Source: Polaribacter reichenbachii (GTDB taxonomy: Bacteria; Bacteroidota; Bacteroidia; Flavobacteriales; Flavobacteriaceae). From it: a stretch of 64,000 bases of DNA. Location of the stretch: the NCBI RefSeq assembly GCF_001975665.1, contig NZ_CP019419.1, positions 1,860,001 to 1,924,000 on the forward strand. Direction: 5' to 3'. Both the position numbers and the translations under genes were made by a program. Under the pieces are notes generated by a model. That model saw only the letters and a program-made list of their open reading frames with translations. It did not search any database and was not told where the DNA came from. Numbering within the stretch: the stretch's first letter is position 1; the number at the start of each line of letters is the position of its first letter. This document shows positions 26,841-35,697 of the stretch, one piece after another.

Positions 26841-27785
26841 TTAATTCCATTGTAATTCTTTTCTTTCTTGCCAATATAATTCTGGCGAAATTTTAAAAGA
26901 ATTTAGATGGTCAATATCATCATTAGAAAGTGAAAATAAGTTCGTTTTTAAATTATCTTTTAACTGATTTAAATTACTTGCACCACTTAAGACAGTGCTT
27001 TTACTGATTGTTTGCTCACAATATTTTAGAGCAATTGCATCTACACCAACATTGTGTTTATTCGCTAAATTTTCTAAAGTTGTGTACATTTTATTGTAAT
27101 GTGGGTATTTTTTATTTCTAAAAATTCTACCATTAGCTAAAGCTTCTTTTATTACAATCGATTTATTTTGAAGTTGTAATTCATCAATAATTTCTGATAA
27201 ACTTTGATCTAAAAAATTATAAGTAACTTGATAAACATCAAATAATTGTTCACCATCAACCAGAACATTTAGGGCTTTTTGTATCACCTCTGTTTGGTTT
27301 GTACCTGTTGTAGTTAAACCAATTTTTAAATTGTATTCCTTTTTTAAAAATGACAATTGTTCTAAAACTGATGTATTTTCTAAAACTCCAGTTTCTAAAG
27401 TAGCAGAATGAATTTGATACACTTTTAAATAGGGCAGAAGTTGTTTAGAAAACTGCCATTGCTCATTTAACTTGGCTAAACTGTGTTCTTTTACTTCGTG
27501 TACTTTTGCATTAGGATTAAAATTTGCGGTATAAGTATAACCCCATTTTGTAGCAACTTGAATAGAATTGTCGTTTTTGGTTTGCAACCATTCTAACAAT
27601 AATTCTTCTGCTAAACCATAACCAGGTGCTGTATCAAAATATCGAATGCCTAAGTTGTACGCGTTTTCTAAAACAGAAAAACTTTGTTTTTTAAAGGATT
27701 CTAAATCTGAATTGTCTACATTTTTCTGACGAACATTTATGTATTGAGGTCTTCCTAAAGCAGCTGTTCCTAATCCTAGACTCAT
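26841..27785 (-). CDS. Aldo/keto reductase family protein
   Basis: The 314-residue TIM-barrel oxidoreductase begins MSLGLGTAALGRPQYI. The catalytic Asp and Tyr appear in GIRYFDTAPGYGLAEELL, the Lys in IQVATKWGYTY and the His position in YQIHSAT. The C-terminus has the family NADPH-site segment SKSTVLSGASNLNQLKDNL. Substrate unknown; closest by look to the fucose dehydrogenase/DkgA-like broad group in Bacteroidota. It lies downstream of selO with two palindromes between, so probably a separate transcript. Confidence 0.85.
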   Translation of the reverse strand: MSLGLGTAALGRPQYINVRQKNVDNSDLESFKKQSFSVLENAYNLGIRYFDTAPGYGLAEELLLEWLQTKNDNSIQVATKWGYTYTANFNPNAKVHEVKEHSLAKLNEQWQFSKQLLPYLKVYQIHSATLETGVLENTSVLEQLSFLKKEYNLKIGLTTTGTNQTEVIQKALNVLVDGEQLFDVYQVTYNFLDQSLSEIIDELQLQNKSIVIKEALANGRIFRNKKYPHYNKMYTTLENLANKHNVGVDAIALKYCEQTISKSTVLSGASNLNQLKDNLKTNLFSLSNDDIDHLNSFKISPELYWQERKELQWN

Positions 27786-27812
27786 ATTTTTCTATTCGTT
27801 TTTAGACTCCAG

Positions 27813-27894
27813 AGGTTTTTTAAAACCTGTGAGCTTTTGTGTAATTAATTTTTTTAAGTTAAATATACCTACAAGGTTTTTGAAACCTTACAGG
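27813..27894. repeat. Two related palindromes between selO and the aldo/keto reductase gene
   Basis: Left copy 27813-27828: AGGTTTT-TT-AAAACCT. Right copy 27868-27894: AAGGTTT-N3-AAACCTT with outer CCT/AGG arms separated by AC on each side. They share the core AGGTTT..AAACCT and may be a dispersed palindromic element, or terminators of selO transcription. Confidence 0.7.
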
Positions 27895-27903
27895 ATAATT
27901 GTT

Positions 27904-29460
27904 TTACGAACTACAAGACAACATAGAACAACCCACTTTATTTCTAGCCCATTCAGGTCTTTTTGCAAACCATTTTTCGTTTTTTGGTTGTTCTGTATAA
28001 GGTTTTTTTAAGAGCTGAAATAATTCATCAATTAAAGTATAATCACCTTTATCTGCTGTGTCAATCGCTAATTGTGCCATATAATTACGCAACACATATT
28101 TAGGATTTACAGCATTCATTTTTTCCTTTCTTTCTTCGGATGAAACTCGTTCTATAGCCAATCTATTTGCATAGTTTTTAAACCATGAATTCCACCTGTT
28201 TTTTACATCCATAGCAATACTTTCTAAATCATAAAAAGCATTTTCTATCAATTTTAATCCAGTTTTATCATCAGAAAAATTACTTAAATTTCTAAAGAAA
28301 ATAGTCATATCAGTTTCTACTAATTGTAGATTATCTTCTAAATCTTGAATCAATTTTAAATCATCTTCATCAGTTACAAATAAGCCTAATTTACTTTTCA
28401 TCATTTGTAAAGATTGTTTTTCAAAATCAATTTTATACTGATTTAAAATAGCTTCTAAAGGCTCTACTTCTTCAATTATTGGGTACAAAGCATTTGCGAG
28501 TTGATACAAATTCCATAAGCCAATATTAGGTTGATTTCCATATCTGTAACGTTTATTTTGCCTGTCTGTGGTATTTGGTGTCCAACCAAAATCAAAACCT
28601 TCTAACCAACCATAAGGTCCATAATCTATGGTTAAACCTAAGATAGACATGTTATCAGTATTCATAACTCCATGCACAAAACCCACTCTTTGCCAATGAA
28701 TAATCATCTTTAAAGTACGTTCTGAAACTGCTGCAAAAAAGTTGATATAGGTTTCTTTTGACGGATTTCCTAAATGCGAAAAATGATGTTTGATCGTATA
28801 ATCTGTTAAAACTTTTAAGTTTTTTACATCTTTTCTAGCAGTAAAAATTTCAAAATTCCCAAACCTTAAAAACGATGGAGAAATACGAGAAACAATTGCG
28901 CCTTTTTCATAAGCGGGATTTCCATTGTATAAAACATCGCGCAAAACTTGATCTCCAGACAAACTTAAAGATAAAGCACGTGTTGTTGGTATGCCTAAAT
29001 AAAACATTGCTTCACTACATAAATATTCTCTAATTGATGAACGTAAAACAGCCAAACCATCTGCAGTTCTAGAATAAGGAGTTTCGCCTGCTCCTTTTAA
29101 TTGTATTTTCCAGTTTTTATTTTGATGTTCAACTTCGAATAAATTTATAGCTCTACCATCTCCTAATTGTCCTGCCCAATTACCAAATTGATGCCCTCCA
29201 TAACACATTGCAAAAGGTTTTGTATTTGGGTAAACTCTATTGCCAGTAACAATTTCTTTAAAGAATTCGGTTTTAGTTTCTTCTTGAGTTATTCCTAATT
29301 CTGATGCCATTTCTTGCGAAACGTGAATTACTTTTGGCGCTTTCGTTTTTTTAGGATTTACATAAGAAAAAACAGCTTCAGAAACTTGTCTTCTTGAGTT
29401 TTCAAGAATTTTATCTGAAGGTAATTCTGATGTAAATGTATTTTTTAGATTCAGTTTCAT
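27904..29460 (-). CDS. selO: Protein adenylyltransferase SelO
   Basis: SelO is a pseudokinase-fold enzyme that transfers AMP from ATP to protein hydroxyls, linked to redox control. Key blocks: FAMCYGGHQFGNWAGQLGDGRAI, the ATP-side GAGETPYSRTADGLAVLRSSIREYLCSEAM, and the catalytic region HGVMNTDNMSILGLTIDYGPYGWLEGFD. At 518 residues it is full length. The C-terminus ends CSS, with Cys at the place where animal SelO has selenocysteine, and another Cys (GCSM) five residues earlier, as in other bacterial versions. It lies 19 bases downstream of msrA in an msrB-msrA-selO unit. Confidence 0.95.
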   Translation of the reverse strand: MKLNLKNTFTSELPSDKILENSRRQVSEAVFSYVNPKKTKAPKVIHVSQEMASELGITQEETKTEFFKEIVTGNRVYPNTKPFAMCYGGHQFGNWAGQLGDGRAINLFEVEHQNKNWKIQLKGAGETPYSRTADGLAVLRSSIREYLCSEAMFYLGIPTTRALSLSLSGDQVLRDVLYNGNPAYEKGAIVSRISPSFLRFGNFEIFTARKDVKNLKVLTDYTIKHHFSHLGNPSKETYINFFAAVSERTLKMIIHWQRVGFVHGVMNTDNMSILGLTIDYGPYGWLEGFDFGWTPNTTDRQNKRYRYGNQPNIGLWNLYQLANALYPIIEEVEPLEAILNQYKIDFEKQSLQMMKSKLGLFVTDEDDLKLIQDLEDNLQLVETDMTIFFRNLSNFSDDKTGLKLIENAFYDLESIAMDVKNRWNSWFKNYANRLAIERVSSEERKEKMNAVNPKYVLRNYMAQLAIDTADKGDYTLIDELFQLLKKPYTEQPKNEKWFAKRPEWARNKVGCSMLSCSS

Positions 29461-29479
29461 ATGTTATTTACAACGGGTT

Positions 29480-30028
29480 TTAAGCTCCTTGTAATTTTAA
29501 TTTATCTGCGTGTAATTTTCTTAATTTAGATAACTTTGGTTCAATTACAAAAGTACAATACCCTTGTCTTTTATGATCTCTATAATAATTTTGATGCTCT
29601 TTTTCTGCATCGTAAAAAATATTTAAAGCGCTAATTTCTGTAACAATTTTATCATTATAATAAGGCTGAATTTGTTCTAAAACCTCTTCTGCAATTTTTT
29701 GTTGATAATCATTATGATAGTAAATTACAGATCTGTATTGTGTACCTCTATCTGCACCTTGTTGGTTTAATGTTGTAGGATCATGAGTGGTCATAAAAAT
29801 AACCAAAATGTCTTCGTAAGAAATTACATCAGTATTAAAAGTTATTTGAATAACTTCTGCATAACCTGTTAGTCCAGAGCAAATTTCTCTATATGTAGGC
29901 TTGCCAGGCGCATTACCACCAGAATAACCAGAGACTACTTTTTCTACCCCTTTTACTTCTTGAAAGACAGCTTCTGTACACCAAAAACATCCACCACCTA
30001 CTGTGGCAATTTGTAAATTTTTATTCAT
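29480..30028 (-). CDS. msrA: Peptide-methionine (S)-S-oxide reductase
   Basis: MsrA reduces the S form of methionine sulfoxide in proteins. The catalytic motif is GGCFWCTEAVFQEVKGV, with the reactive Cys in GCFW. Further blocks are VVSGYSGG, PTYREICSGLTGYAEVIQITF, HDPTTLNQQGADRGTQYRSVIYYH and AEKEHQNYYRDHKRQGYC, whose late Cys may serve as a resolving residue. At 182 residues it has normal length. No signal peptide, so cytoplasmic. It starts one base after the msrB stop. Confidence 0.96.
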   Translation of the reverse strand: MNKNLQIATVGGGCFWCTEAVFQEVKGVEKVVSGYSGGNAPGKPTYREICSGLTGYAEVIQITFNTDVISYEDILVIFMTTHDPTTLNQQGADRGTQYRSVIYYHNDYQQKIAEEVLEQIQPYYNDKIVTEISALNIFYDAEKEHQNYYRDHKRQGYCTFVIEPKLSKLRKLHADKLKLQGA

Positions 30029-30029
30029 T

Positions 30030-30476
30030 TTATTTTTTGTCTAAAATCATAGATTCAGAGTTTATGCAATAACGCAATCCACTTGGTTCTGGACCATCAG
30101 GAAAAATATGCCCCAAATGTGCATCGCAAGTGTTACACATAACTTCAACTCTAACCATACCCATAGTTGTGTCTTTATGGTATTTTATTGCATTTTCTTT
30201 TATAGGTTGTGTAAAGCTAGGCCAGCCAGAACGAGATTCGTATTTGATTGTAGAATCGAATAAAGGCGTATTGCAACAAACACAGTTGTATTTGCCTTCT
30301 TCGTAAATGCTACATAAATCTCCAGAATGTGGTCTTTCTGTACCTTTTTTACGCGTTATTCTAAATTGCTCTGCTGTTAATTGTTGTTTCCATTCTTTTT
30401 CGGTTTTTTCAACTCTTTTATCCGGAGTCGGATTTCCGTTTAAAGTATAACTAATTATATTTTTCCAAGTAAGCAT
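30030..30476 (-). CDS. msrB: Peptide-methionine (R)-S-oxide reductase
   Basis: MsrB reduces the R form of methionine sulfoxide. The zinc site is present as two Cys pairs (CVCC and CNTC). The active centre is seen as SGWPSFTQPI, GHIFPDGPEPSGLRYCINSESM, with the catalytic Cys in RYC. A 148-residue cytoplasmic enzyme. First gene of the msrB-msrA-selO operon, so the two stereospecific repair enzymes are made together with the SelO adenylyltransferase. Confidence 0.96.
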   Translation of the reverse strand: MLTWKNIISYTLNGNPTPDKRVEKTEKEWKQQLTAEQFRITRKKGTERPHSGDLCSIYEEGKYNCVCCNTPLFDSTIKYESRSGWPSFTQPIKENAIKYHKDTTMGMVRVEVMCNTCDAHLGHIFPDGPEPSGLRYCINSESMILDKK

Positions 30477-30564
30477 TTATATTGTTTTGTGTGGTTTTAA
30501 TAGTCGTAAAAATTACTATAAATTTACAACTAAATGAATAGAATAAAAAGTTGTTTTTATTCCT

Positions 30565-30572
30565 TACTTTTG
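30565..30572 (+). promoter_or_regulatory. Putative -7 promoter box of the HD-PycTM gene
   Basis: TACTTTTG matches TAnnTTTG, 20 bases before the ATG at 30593. No -33 TTG at a proper distance is evident. Confidence 0.4.
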
Positions 30573-30592
30573 ATAGACTAAAAAAAATAATT

Positions 30593-31804
30593 ATGAGCGA
30601 ATTAGCATCTAAAGCCGAACTTTACGTTTTAAATTTTTTAAGTAAAAATTTAGATAAGAAGTTCGTTTATCATAATATTTCTCACACACAAAGAGTTGTA
30701 GAAAATACAACTGAAATTTGTGAAAACATAGAGATTACAGAAGAAGAAAGAGAAGATGTTTTATTAGCGGCTTGGTTTCATGATACTGGTTTTGTTAAAG
30801 GGGCAGAAAATCATGAAGATGAAAGTGTTAAAAATGCCGTTAATTGGTTGCAAGATAATGGTGTAAATTCTCAGAGAATTGAAACCATTTCTAACGTTAT
30901 TCTAGCAACTAAAATGGGTTCTGAACCAACTAATAAATTAGAGGAAATTATTGTTGATGCAGATTGTGCACATTTAGCTTCTAAAAACTTTTTAGATTAT
31001 ACAGCTTTGCTAAGAAAAGAGTGGGAGCTTACAGGTAAAAGGAAAATATCTGAGATAGATTGGATTGCTGATAATATCGAATTTTTTACCATAACACAGA
31101 AGTTTTATACAGATTATGCTTTAAAGAATTGGAGTAAAAGAAAAGCTAAAAATTTAGCTAAATTGATTAAAAGTCAGAAAGAAATAGCAGACAATACTAA
31201 AAAGTTTAATCAGAAACAGCAGGCTTTAGATATCAAAAAAAATAAAAGCGATGTTCCTGAAAGAGGAGTAGAAACGATGTTTAGAGTTGCCTTAAGAAAT
31301 CACATTACTTTAAGTGATATTGCAGATACAAAAGCCAATATTTTACTTTCTGTAAATGCGATTATTATTTCTATGGCTTTGTCTACTTTAATTCCGAAAT
31401 TAGATAATCCTTCTAACGATTATTTGTTGATACCTTCTATTATATTTATCCTTTTTACTGTGGTTTCTATGGTTTTATCCATATTAGCAACCAGACCAAA
31501 TGTTACACAAGGAAAATTTACAAAAGAAGATGTGGCCAATAAAAAAGTAAATCTGTTATTTTTTGGTAATTTTCATCAAATGAAATTAGAAGAATTTGAA
31601 TGGGGAATTCAAGAAATGATGAACGATAAAGAATATTTATATGGTTCTTTAACCAAAGATTTATATTTTCTAGGCTTAGTGTTAAACAGAAAATACAATC
31701 TTTTAAGAACTACGTATACTGTATTTATGATAGGTATTATTGTTAGTGTTATTGCTTTTTCTATTGCTTTTGCGATGCAAGGAACTAGCCCACATACATT
31801 ATAG
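30593..31804 (+). CDS. HD phosphohydrolase fused to a Pycsar-effector-like membrane domain (DUF5706)
   Basis: A 403-residue protein. The N-terminal HD domain (about 20-130) has H31 in HNISHTQRVV, the HD pair at 63-64 (AAWFHDTGF) and the late Asp in VDADCAHL, so its metal site looks complete. A helical linker follows. The C-terminal part matches the PycTM/DUF5706 pattern: FRVALRNHITLSDIADTKANILLSVNAIIISMAL, then a second helix about 277-298 and a third about 374-395. PycTM domains serve as membrane-damaging effectors in Pycsar phage defence, where a cyclase lies beside them; no cyclase gene is next to this one. Function as effector, nucleotide hydrolase or both is open. The frame also opens at a TTG at 30551, upstream of the promoter box, so 30593 is preferred. 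Confidence 0.8.
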   Translation: MSELASKAELYVLNFLSKNLDKKFVYHNISHTQRVVENTTEICENIEITEEEREDVLLAAWFHDTGFVKGAENHEDESVKNAVNWLQDNGVNSQRIETISNVILATKMGSEPTNKLEEIIVDADCAHLASKNFLDYTALLRKEWELTGKRKISEIDWIADNIEFFTITQKFYTDYALKNWSKRKAKNLAKLIKSQKEIADNTKKFNQKQQALDIKKNKSDVPERGVETMFRVALRNHITLSDIADTKANILLSVNAIIISMALSTLIPKLDNPSNDYLLIPSIIFILFTVVSMVLSILATRPNVTQGKFTKEDVANKKVNLLFFGNFHQMKLEEFEWGIQEMMNDKEYLYGSLTKDLYFLGLVLNRKYNLLRTTYTVFMIGIIVSVIAFSIAFAMQGTSPHTL

Positions 31805-31814
31805 AATCACAAAA

Positions 31815-34202
31815 TCAAGCTTCTATTTCTTTTATTAAATCGTTAAAAGAAATGGTAGCTTTTTCACTAAAATCTTCTTGATAAATAACTTCTACTCTAA
31901 GCGCTTTTAATCCAGAAACACCCTGTAAATCTTCTAATTCTAAGTGTTCTAATTTACCCAATTGATTTTTAGATTGTAAATAAGAAATATATTTAGAATA
32001 TTCTACAGCGTCTTTATCTTGCGAATACACAATTGCAATTTTTCCTGGTACAGTTAAACGATCTTGAGTTCCTTTAATGTTTGCTTTATCAATACGTTTT
32101 TTTATGATTTCGTATCTTATGTTATAAGCACCATCAACATCAAATTGCTTTTCGTCCATTCTAAATTTTATAGCCATAGGATTACTATGCACTAAAATTA
32201 AGGATGCTACACGCAAATCGTTTTTCATATTTCTACGTTCGTAAAAAGCTAAATTTTCCATTTCACAAGTTACTTTTAGTTGCCATAAACGAAGGTTGTA
32301 TAAATACAGATTATCAAAAGTTTTAGAGTTTGTAATAGATTGCCCTATATACATATTATACTCCACTCCGTCTGTTTTATAACGTTCAAAATAATGTGGA
32401 AACATATTTTGAACATCTTTTTGTTTATTATCTAAAAATCTTGCTAGTTTATCATTTAAAAGCGTAACACTTTCTTCATATTCTTTTCTCTTTTCGTAAA
32501 CTACATTAAGTTCTTTGTCTAAACGATTCATATAGATTTTAACCTTTTGAGAAAGTTCTTTACTAATGTCTTTTATATGTTCAAAAACAGGATAAATTTC
32601 TCTGCTTAAAAAATCTAAAATACTTACTTCGTCACCAGCATTTAGGCCTTCTTGTACATCTTTTAAATACGAAGAAACACGAAACATTAATTCGTTATAA
32701 ATAGGTAGTTTTTCGGTTTTACATGCATCTTTTAAAACAGAAATAGCCAACGTTAACTGTGTAGTTAAATCTTCTTTTATAGCAGTATTTCTAGCATCAG
32801 AAGATCCTTTTATATCACTCTGACCAAATAAAGGATAGACTTCATCAAAAACAATTTCGTCTAATTTTGCATTATCACTAGTTAAAGACTCTTGATGAAA
32901 TTTTTCTGCAGCTTCGTAAAAACGCCATTTTACTGCAGGGTGTATTGATGTATAATTCTCTTGAATAGTTGCTTCTAAAACATTTTGACGTTCTTCTGAT
33001 GTTCTTTTAACAGCAGCTTCAAATACAGGAATTATATCTTTTAATTTATTAATTGTAACCGAATTTAAGTCATAAGCTCTTTGTGATGCAATTTCTAATA
33101 AAGCTAAATCGCCATTTTGTGTTGCTACAATTGGTATTAGAATAATACTTTGAATACCAGAATCATATAGGTTTTGATAAAAAGGATTTTTGTTGGTATT
33201 TAAACCGTATTGCTCTACATCAGAAATAATAAATGTTTCATGATCTACAAAAACTTTTTGCATAACTGCATCGCAAAAATAGCCTTCATTGCATTTTATT
33301 TCTGAATTTTTATTTAAAATAATACTGTTTGATTTTTTTACAGAATTTTCACAAACTTTTGAGTTGACATTATCGAAAATAGAAAAACCTAATTTTAAGT
33401 CTTTTATACTGTAAAAATCTCTTAAGTTATTTTGTAATTTGTAAATTAAATCATCTCCACCAGACAATAAGTTAGCCTTTATTTGAGATAACATTTCTTC
33501 GGATGTAACATCGAAAAGACTAATTAAACCGAAACCTTTAAAAATATAACTGTTAGGAGGAAACTTCTCTCTCCAAATATCGATATTCTCAAAGTTGTTT
33601 AAAAGCTCTTCAAAATCACTTTTGGTTAACTGAGGTGCATTTTCTGTTGGTATTACTTCAGAAAAATCAGCATTGAATGCAGCTCTGTAATATTTCATAG
33701 TTCCTGTTGTTTTATCAGGAATATCAAAATAAAAAGGTCTTTTTACATCAACATTATAACCATATACAAAGCCTAAAATAAAAGTACAGGCCATAATATA
33801 CATACTATCATCTTCAAAATTTCGAACGTTTAATTCGAAATCATCACCAGCATTATCTATTATATTTTTAAAACGATCTGTAAATTTAAAAGAGGTAAAA
33901 GAAAAAGGAACACTTGCTGCTTTAATTTCGTTTTTCAACAAAGGTTCTGGAAATAAAGGGTTTAACAATAATTCTATTTCTTCCTTATTTTTTTCTAGTA
34001 TTGAATAATCAGAAAATCCATCAATTAATTGCGGATGATTATTGAACAACGTAACCATATTTATAGCACCACTATGAAAAGGATGATCTTTATATTCGTC
34101 ATTTGCGTATTTCTCGAACATTACGAATACCTTTTTAAAAGATACGAAAAGCTGAAGAGGTAACTCTATATCGTCAAAATTATTAGATTCAATGATTCTC
34201 AT
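31815..34202 (-). CDS. Large cytoplasmic protein with a GAF-like domain
   Basis: The 795-residue protein has no signal peptide or membrane helix. The middle (about residues 265-400) resembles a GAF sensor domain: KLGFSIFDNVNSKVCENSV, KVFVDHETFIISDVEQYG, NLYDSGIQSIILIPIVATQNGDLALLEIASQ. The rest is helical with a long segment of Asp, Glu and Lys residues and no known catalytic motif. Large GAF proteins of this kind occur in Flavobacteriaceae without known role. A near promoter box (TAACTTTTG) ends only 4 bases before the ATG, so the message may have almost no leader. A 22-bp inverted repeat lies about 100 bases further upstream. Confidence 0.6.
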   Translation of the reverse strand: MRIIESNNFDDIELPLQLFVSFKKVFVMFEKYANDEYKDHPFHSGAINMVTLFNNHPQLIDGFSDYSILEKNKEEIELLLNPLFPEPLLKNEIKAASVPFSFTSFKFTDRFKNIIDNAGDDFELNVRNFEDDSMYIMACTFILGFVYGYNVDVKRPFYFDIPDKTTGTMKYYRAAFNADFSEVIPTENAPQLTKSDFEELLNNFENIDIWREKFPPNSYIFKGFGLISLFDVTSEEMLSQIKANLLSGGDDLIYKLQNNLRDFYSIKDLKLGFSIFDNVNSKVCENSVKKSNSIILNKNSEIKCNEGYFCDAVMQKVFVDHETFIISDVEQYGLNTNKNPFYQNLYDSGIQSIILIPIVATQNGDLALLEIASQRAYDLNSVTINKLKDIIPVFEAAVKRTSEERQNVLEATIQENYTSIHPAVKWRFYEAAEKFHQESLTSDNAKLDEIVFDEVYPLFGQSDIKGSSDARNTAIKEDLTTQLTLAISVLKDACKTEKLPIYNELMFRVSSYLKDVQEGLNAGDEVSILDFLSREIYPVFEHIKDISKELSQKVKIYMNRLDKELNVVYEKRKEYEESVTLLNDKLARFLDNKQKDVQNMFPHYFERYKTDGVEYNMYIGQSITNSKTFDNLYLYNLRLWQLKVTCEMENLAFYERRNMKNDLRVASLILVHSNPMAIKFRMDEKQFDVDGAYNIRYEIIKKRIDKANIKGTQDRLTVPGKIAIVYSQDKDAVEYSKYISYLQSKNQLGKLEHLELEDLQGVSGLKALRVEVIYQEDFSEKATISFNDLIKEIEA

Positions 34203-34299
34203 AATGCAAAAGTTATTGTAAGCGTATCTATTTAGACGTATTATTTGTTTAAAAGTTACAAAAAATCTATCAAATCTGTTTTAATTTTAAAACTCGAAA

Positions 34300-34371
34300 A
34301 GTTTTTGTTCATTTAACTCAACTATTATTTAAGAATATAATCTTAATTATTGAGTTAAATGAACAAAAACT
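34300..34371. repeat. 22-bp perfect inverted repeat with 28-base spacer
   Basis: The arms, 34300-34321 and 34350-34371, are exact complements and start AGTTTTTGTTCATTTAACTC. The spacer holds a second small palindrome (TTAAGA-N6-TCTTAA at 34329-34346), off-centre by two bases. The element sits between the GH26-like gene and the GAF-like gene. It is long for an intrinsic terminator and no strong T-run follows; a hairpin RNA, an operator or a small mobile-element remnant are all possible. Confidence 0.9.
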
Positions 34372-34443
34372 AATAAGGTAGTTTTTGATAAAAAGTTTAT
34401 TAGTACTTTCTTTTACAAAGATATTAAATTAAACCGAATACTT

Positions 34444-35628
34444 TTATTCTGCTTCAGGTTGCTTTAGATATGCAGGCCATTTTTTTAATTCATCTTTAAT
34501 TGTTGTTGTAACCTCATTATCGTCTTTTATGTACCAGCTTACGTTTTTATAGGTAATGGTTCCATCATTAGAGTAATGAAAAAATAAAATAGCATTTACA
34601 TAAGGATATTTAGTGTTAAAATCCTTGAAAGTATCTGCAAACCATTTTGCTCTATCTCCACCAGGTTTTAAAGAACCAAATTCTGCTATCATTATAGGTT
34701 TATAAAATGCGGCTAAGCTCTCGTAATAATTACCAAAAATTTCTTTAAAAGTCCACCAATCACTCCAGCTTGTACTAGTTCCGTAGTTTAAAACTCCAGT
34801 AGCAACTATATCTACATATTCTGTTCCAGGATAATATTCTTGAAATTTACCATAAGATAAATGCGGACTCCAAACCCAAATAATATTTGTTGCTCCTACC
34901 GATTCAAAAACATCTTTAACATGTTTATAAGCAGCAATAAATTCTGACGGATCATTGTTTTGTGGACCCCAAGGATAACGATATGGATCATTCATTTCAT
35001 GCCCCACTCTTAAATAAATTGGATAACCAACTTTAGCAGCTTCAATTGCCCATTCTTTTATATAAGAATCATAATCGCCATTTGCAACAGATAATAACCC
35101 GTGATTATTTCTTTGCTCTAAGGCTTTAATTTTTGGGAAATTTTCTTGTGAAAATTTTTCTAGCCAAGGCTCCCAAGTTATCATTGGTATAGATCCAATT
35201 CTTACAATTGCATCAACTTCATTTCTAGGAAACTCATAAGCTTGACCTTCACCCCAGGCCTTGTAAATATGAATTATTGGAAAGGTTAGGGCTAAAGAGT
35301 CTTCTAAATTTATAATATTTTCATAAGAAGCACCTTTACTATCATCTGATGCACCAAATAAAATATGTTTTGTTTTAAGTAAGGCATATTTATTTTTTCT
35401 TTGATCTTTAAACCAAGCTAATTTCTTTTCTCTATTTTCTTCTCTTTTACCTAAAATATTATCGTGTTCAATATCTTTAACAAAACTTCCTAAGTTTTCT
35501 AGAAACCCACCTAAAGGACCTTTTGAGCTTTTACTTACGGCTGTTAAACCATAAATTATAAAATAACCAAGTACTAAAGCAAGTAGTACATTAAAAAGTC
35601 TTTTAGATTTATTTTTAAATGATGCCAT
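34444..35628 (-). CDS. GH26-like glycoside hydrolase, membrane-anchored
   Basis: The 394-residue protein has an N-terminal membrane helix (about 12-31), then a spacer and a clan GH-A barrel. The acid/base is seen as YLRVGHEMNDPYRYPWG (E211) and the nucleophile as PIMIAEFGS (E316), with IPMITWEPW and IIWVWSPH in between; this is the GH26 pattern (mannanase, lichenase and others). It is the last gene of a three-gene unit with the GT2 synthase and the outer-membrane barrel, in the place where BcsZ, AlgL or PgaB-type hydrolases sit in other polymer systems. Its likely job is trimming or editing the new polymer in the periplasm. The glycan is not known. Confidence 0.8.
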   Translation of the reverse strand: MASFKNKSKRLFNVLLALVLGYFIIYGLTAVSKSSKGPLGGFLENLGSFVKDIEHDNILGKREENREKKLAWFKDQRKNKYALLKTKHILFGASDDSKGASYENIINLEDSLALTFPIIHIYKAWGEGQAYEFPRNEVDAIVRIGSIPMITWEPWLEKFSQENFPKIKALEQRNNHGLLSVANGDYDSYIKEWAIEAAKVGYPIYLRVGHEMNDPYRYPWGPQNNDPSEFIAAYKHVKDVFESVGATNIIWVWSPHLSYGKFQEYYPGTEYVDIVATGVLNYGTSTSWSDWWTFKEIFGNYYESLAAFYKPIMIAEFGSLKPGGDRAKWFADTFKDFNTKYPYVNAILFFHYSNDGTITYKNVSWYIKDDNEVTTTIKDELKKWPAYLKQPEAE

Positions 35629-35697
35629 AACTATGTTTGATTTATTTAAGTTTTTAAGATTTATTCAACTTATATGTTGATGTTTAAAACTTATATT

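Noticed and set aside
30593..31804. Complete Pycsar defence system
   Set aside because: Only a PycTM-like domain is seen; the neighbours are msrB and a GAF-like protein, and no nucleotide cyclase gene is adjacent.
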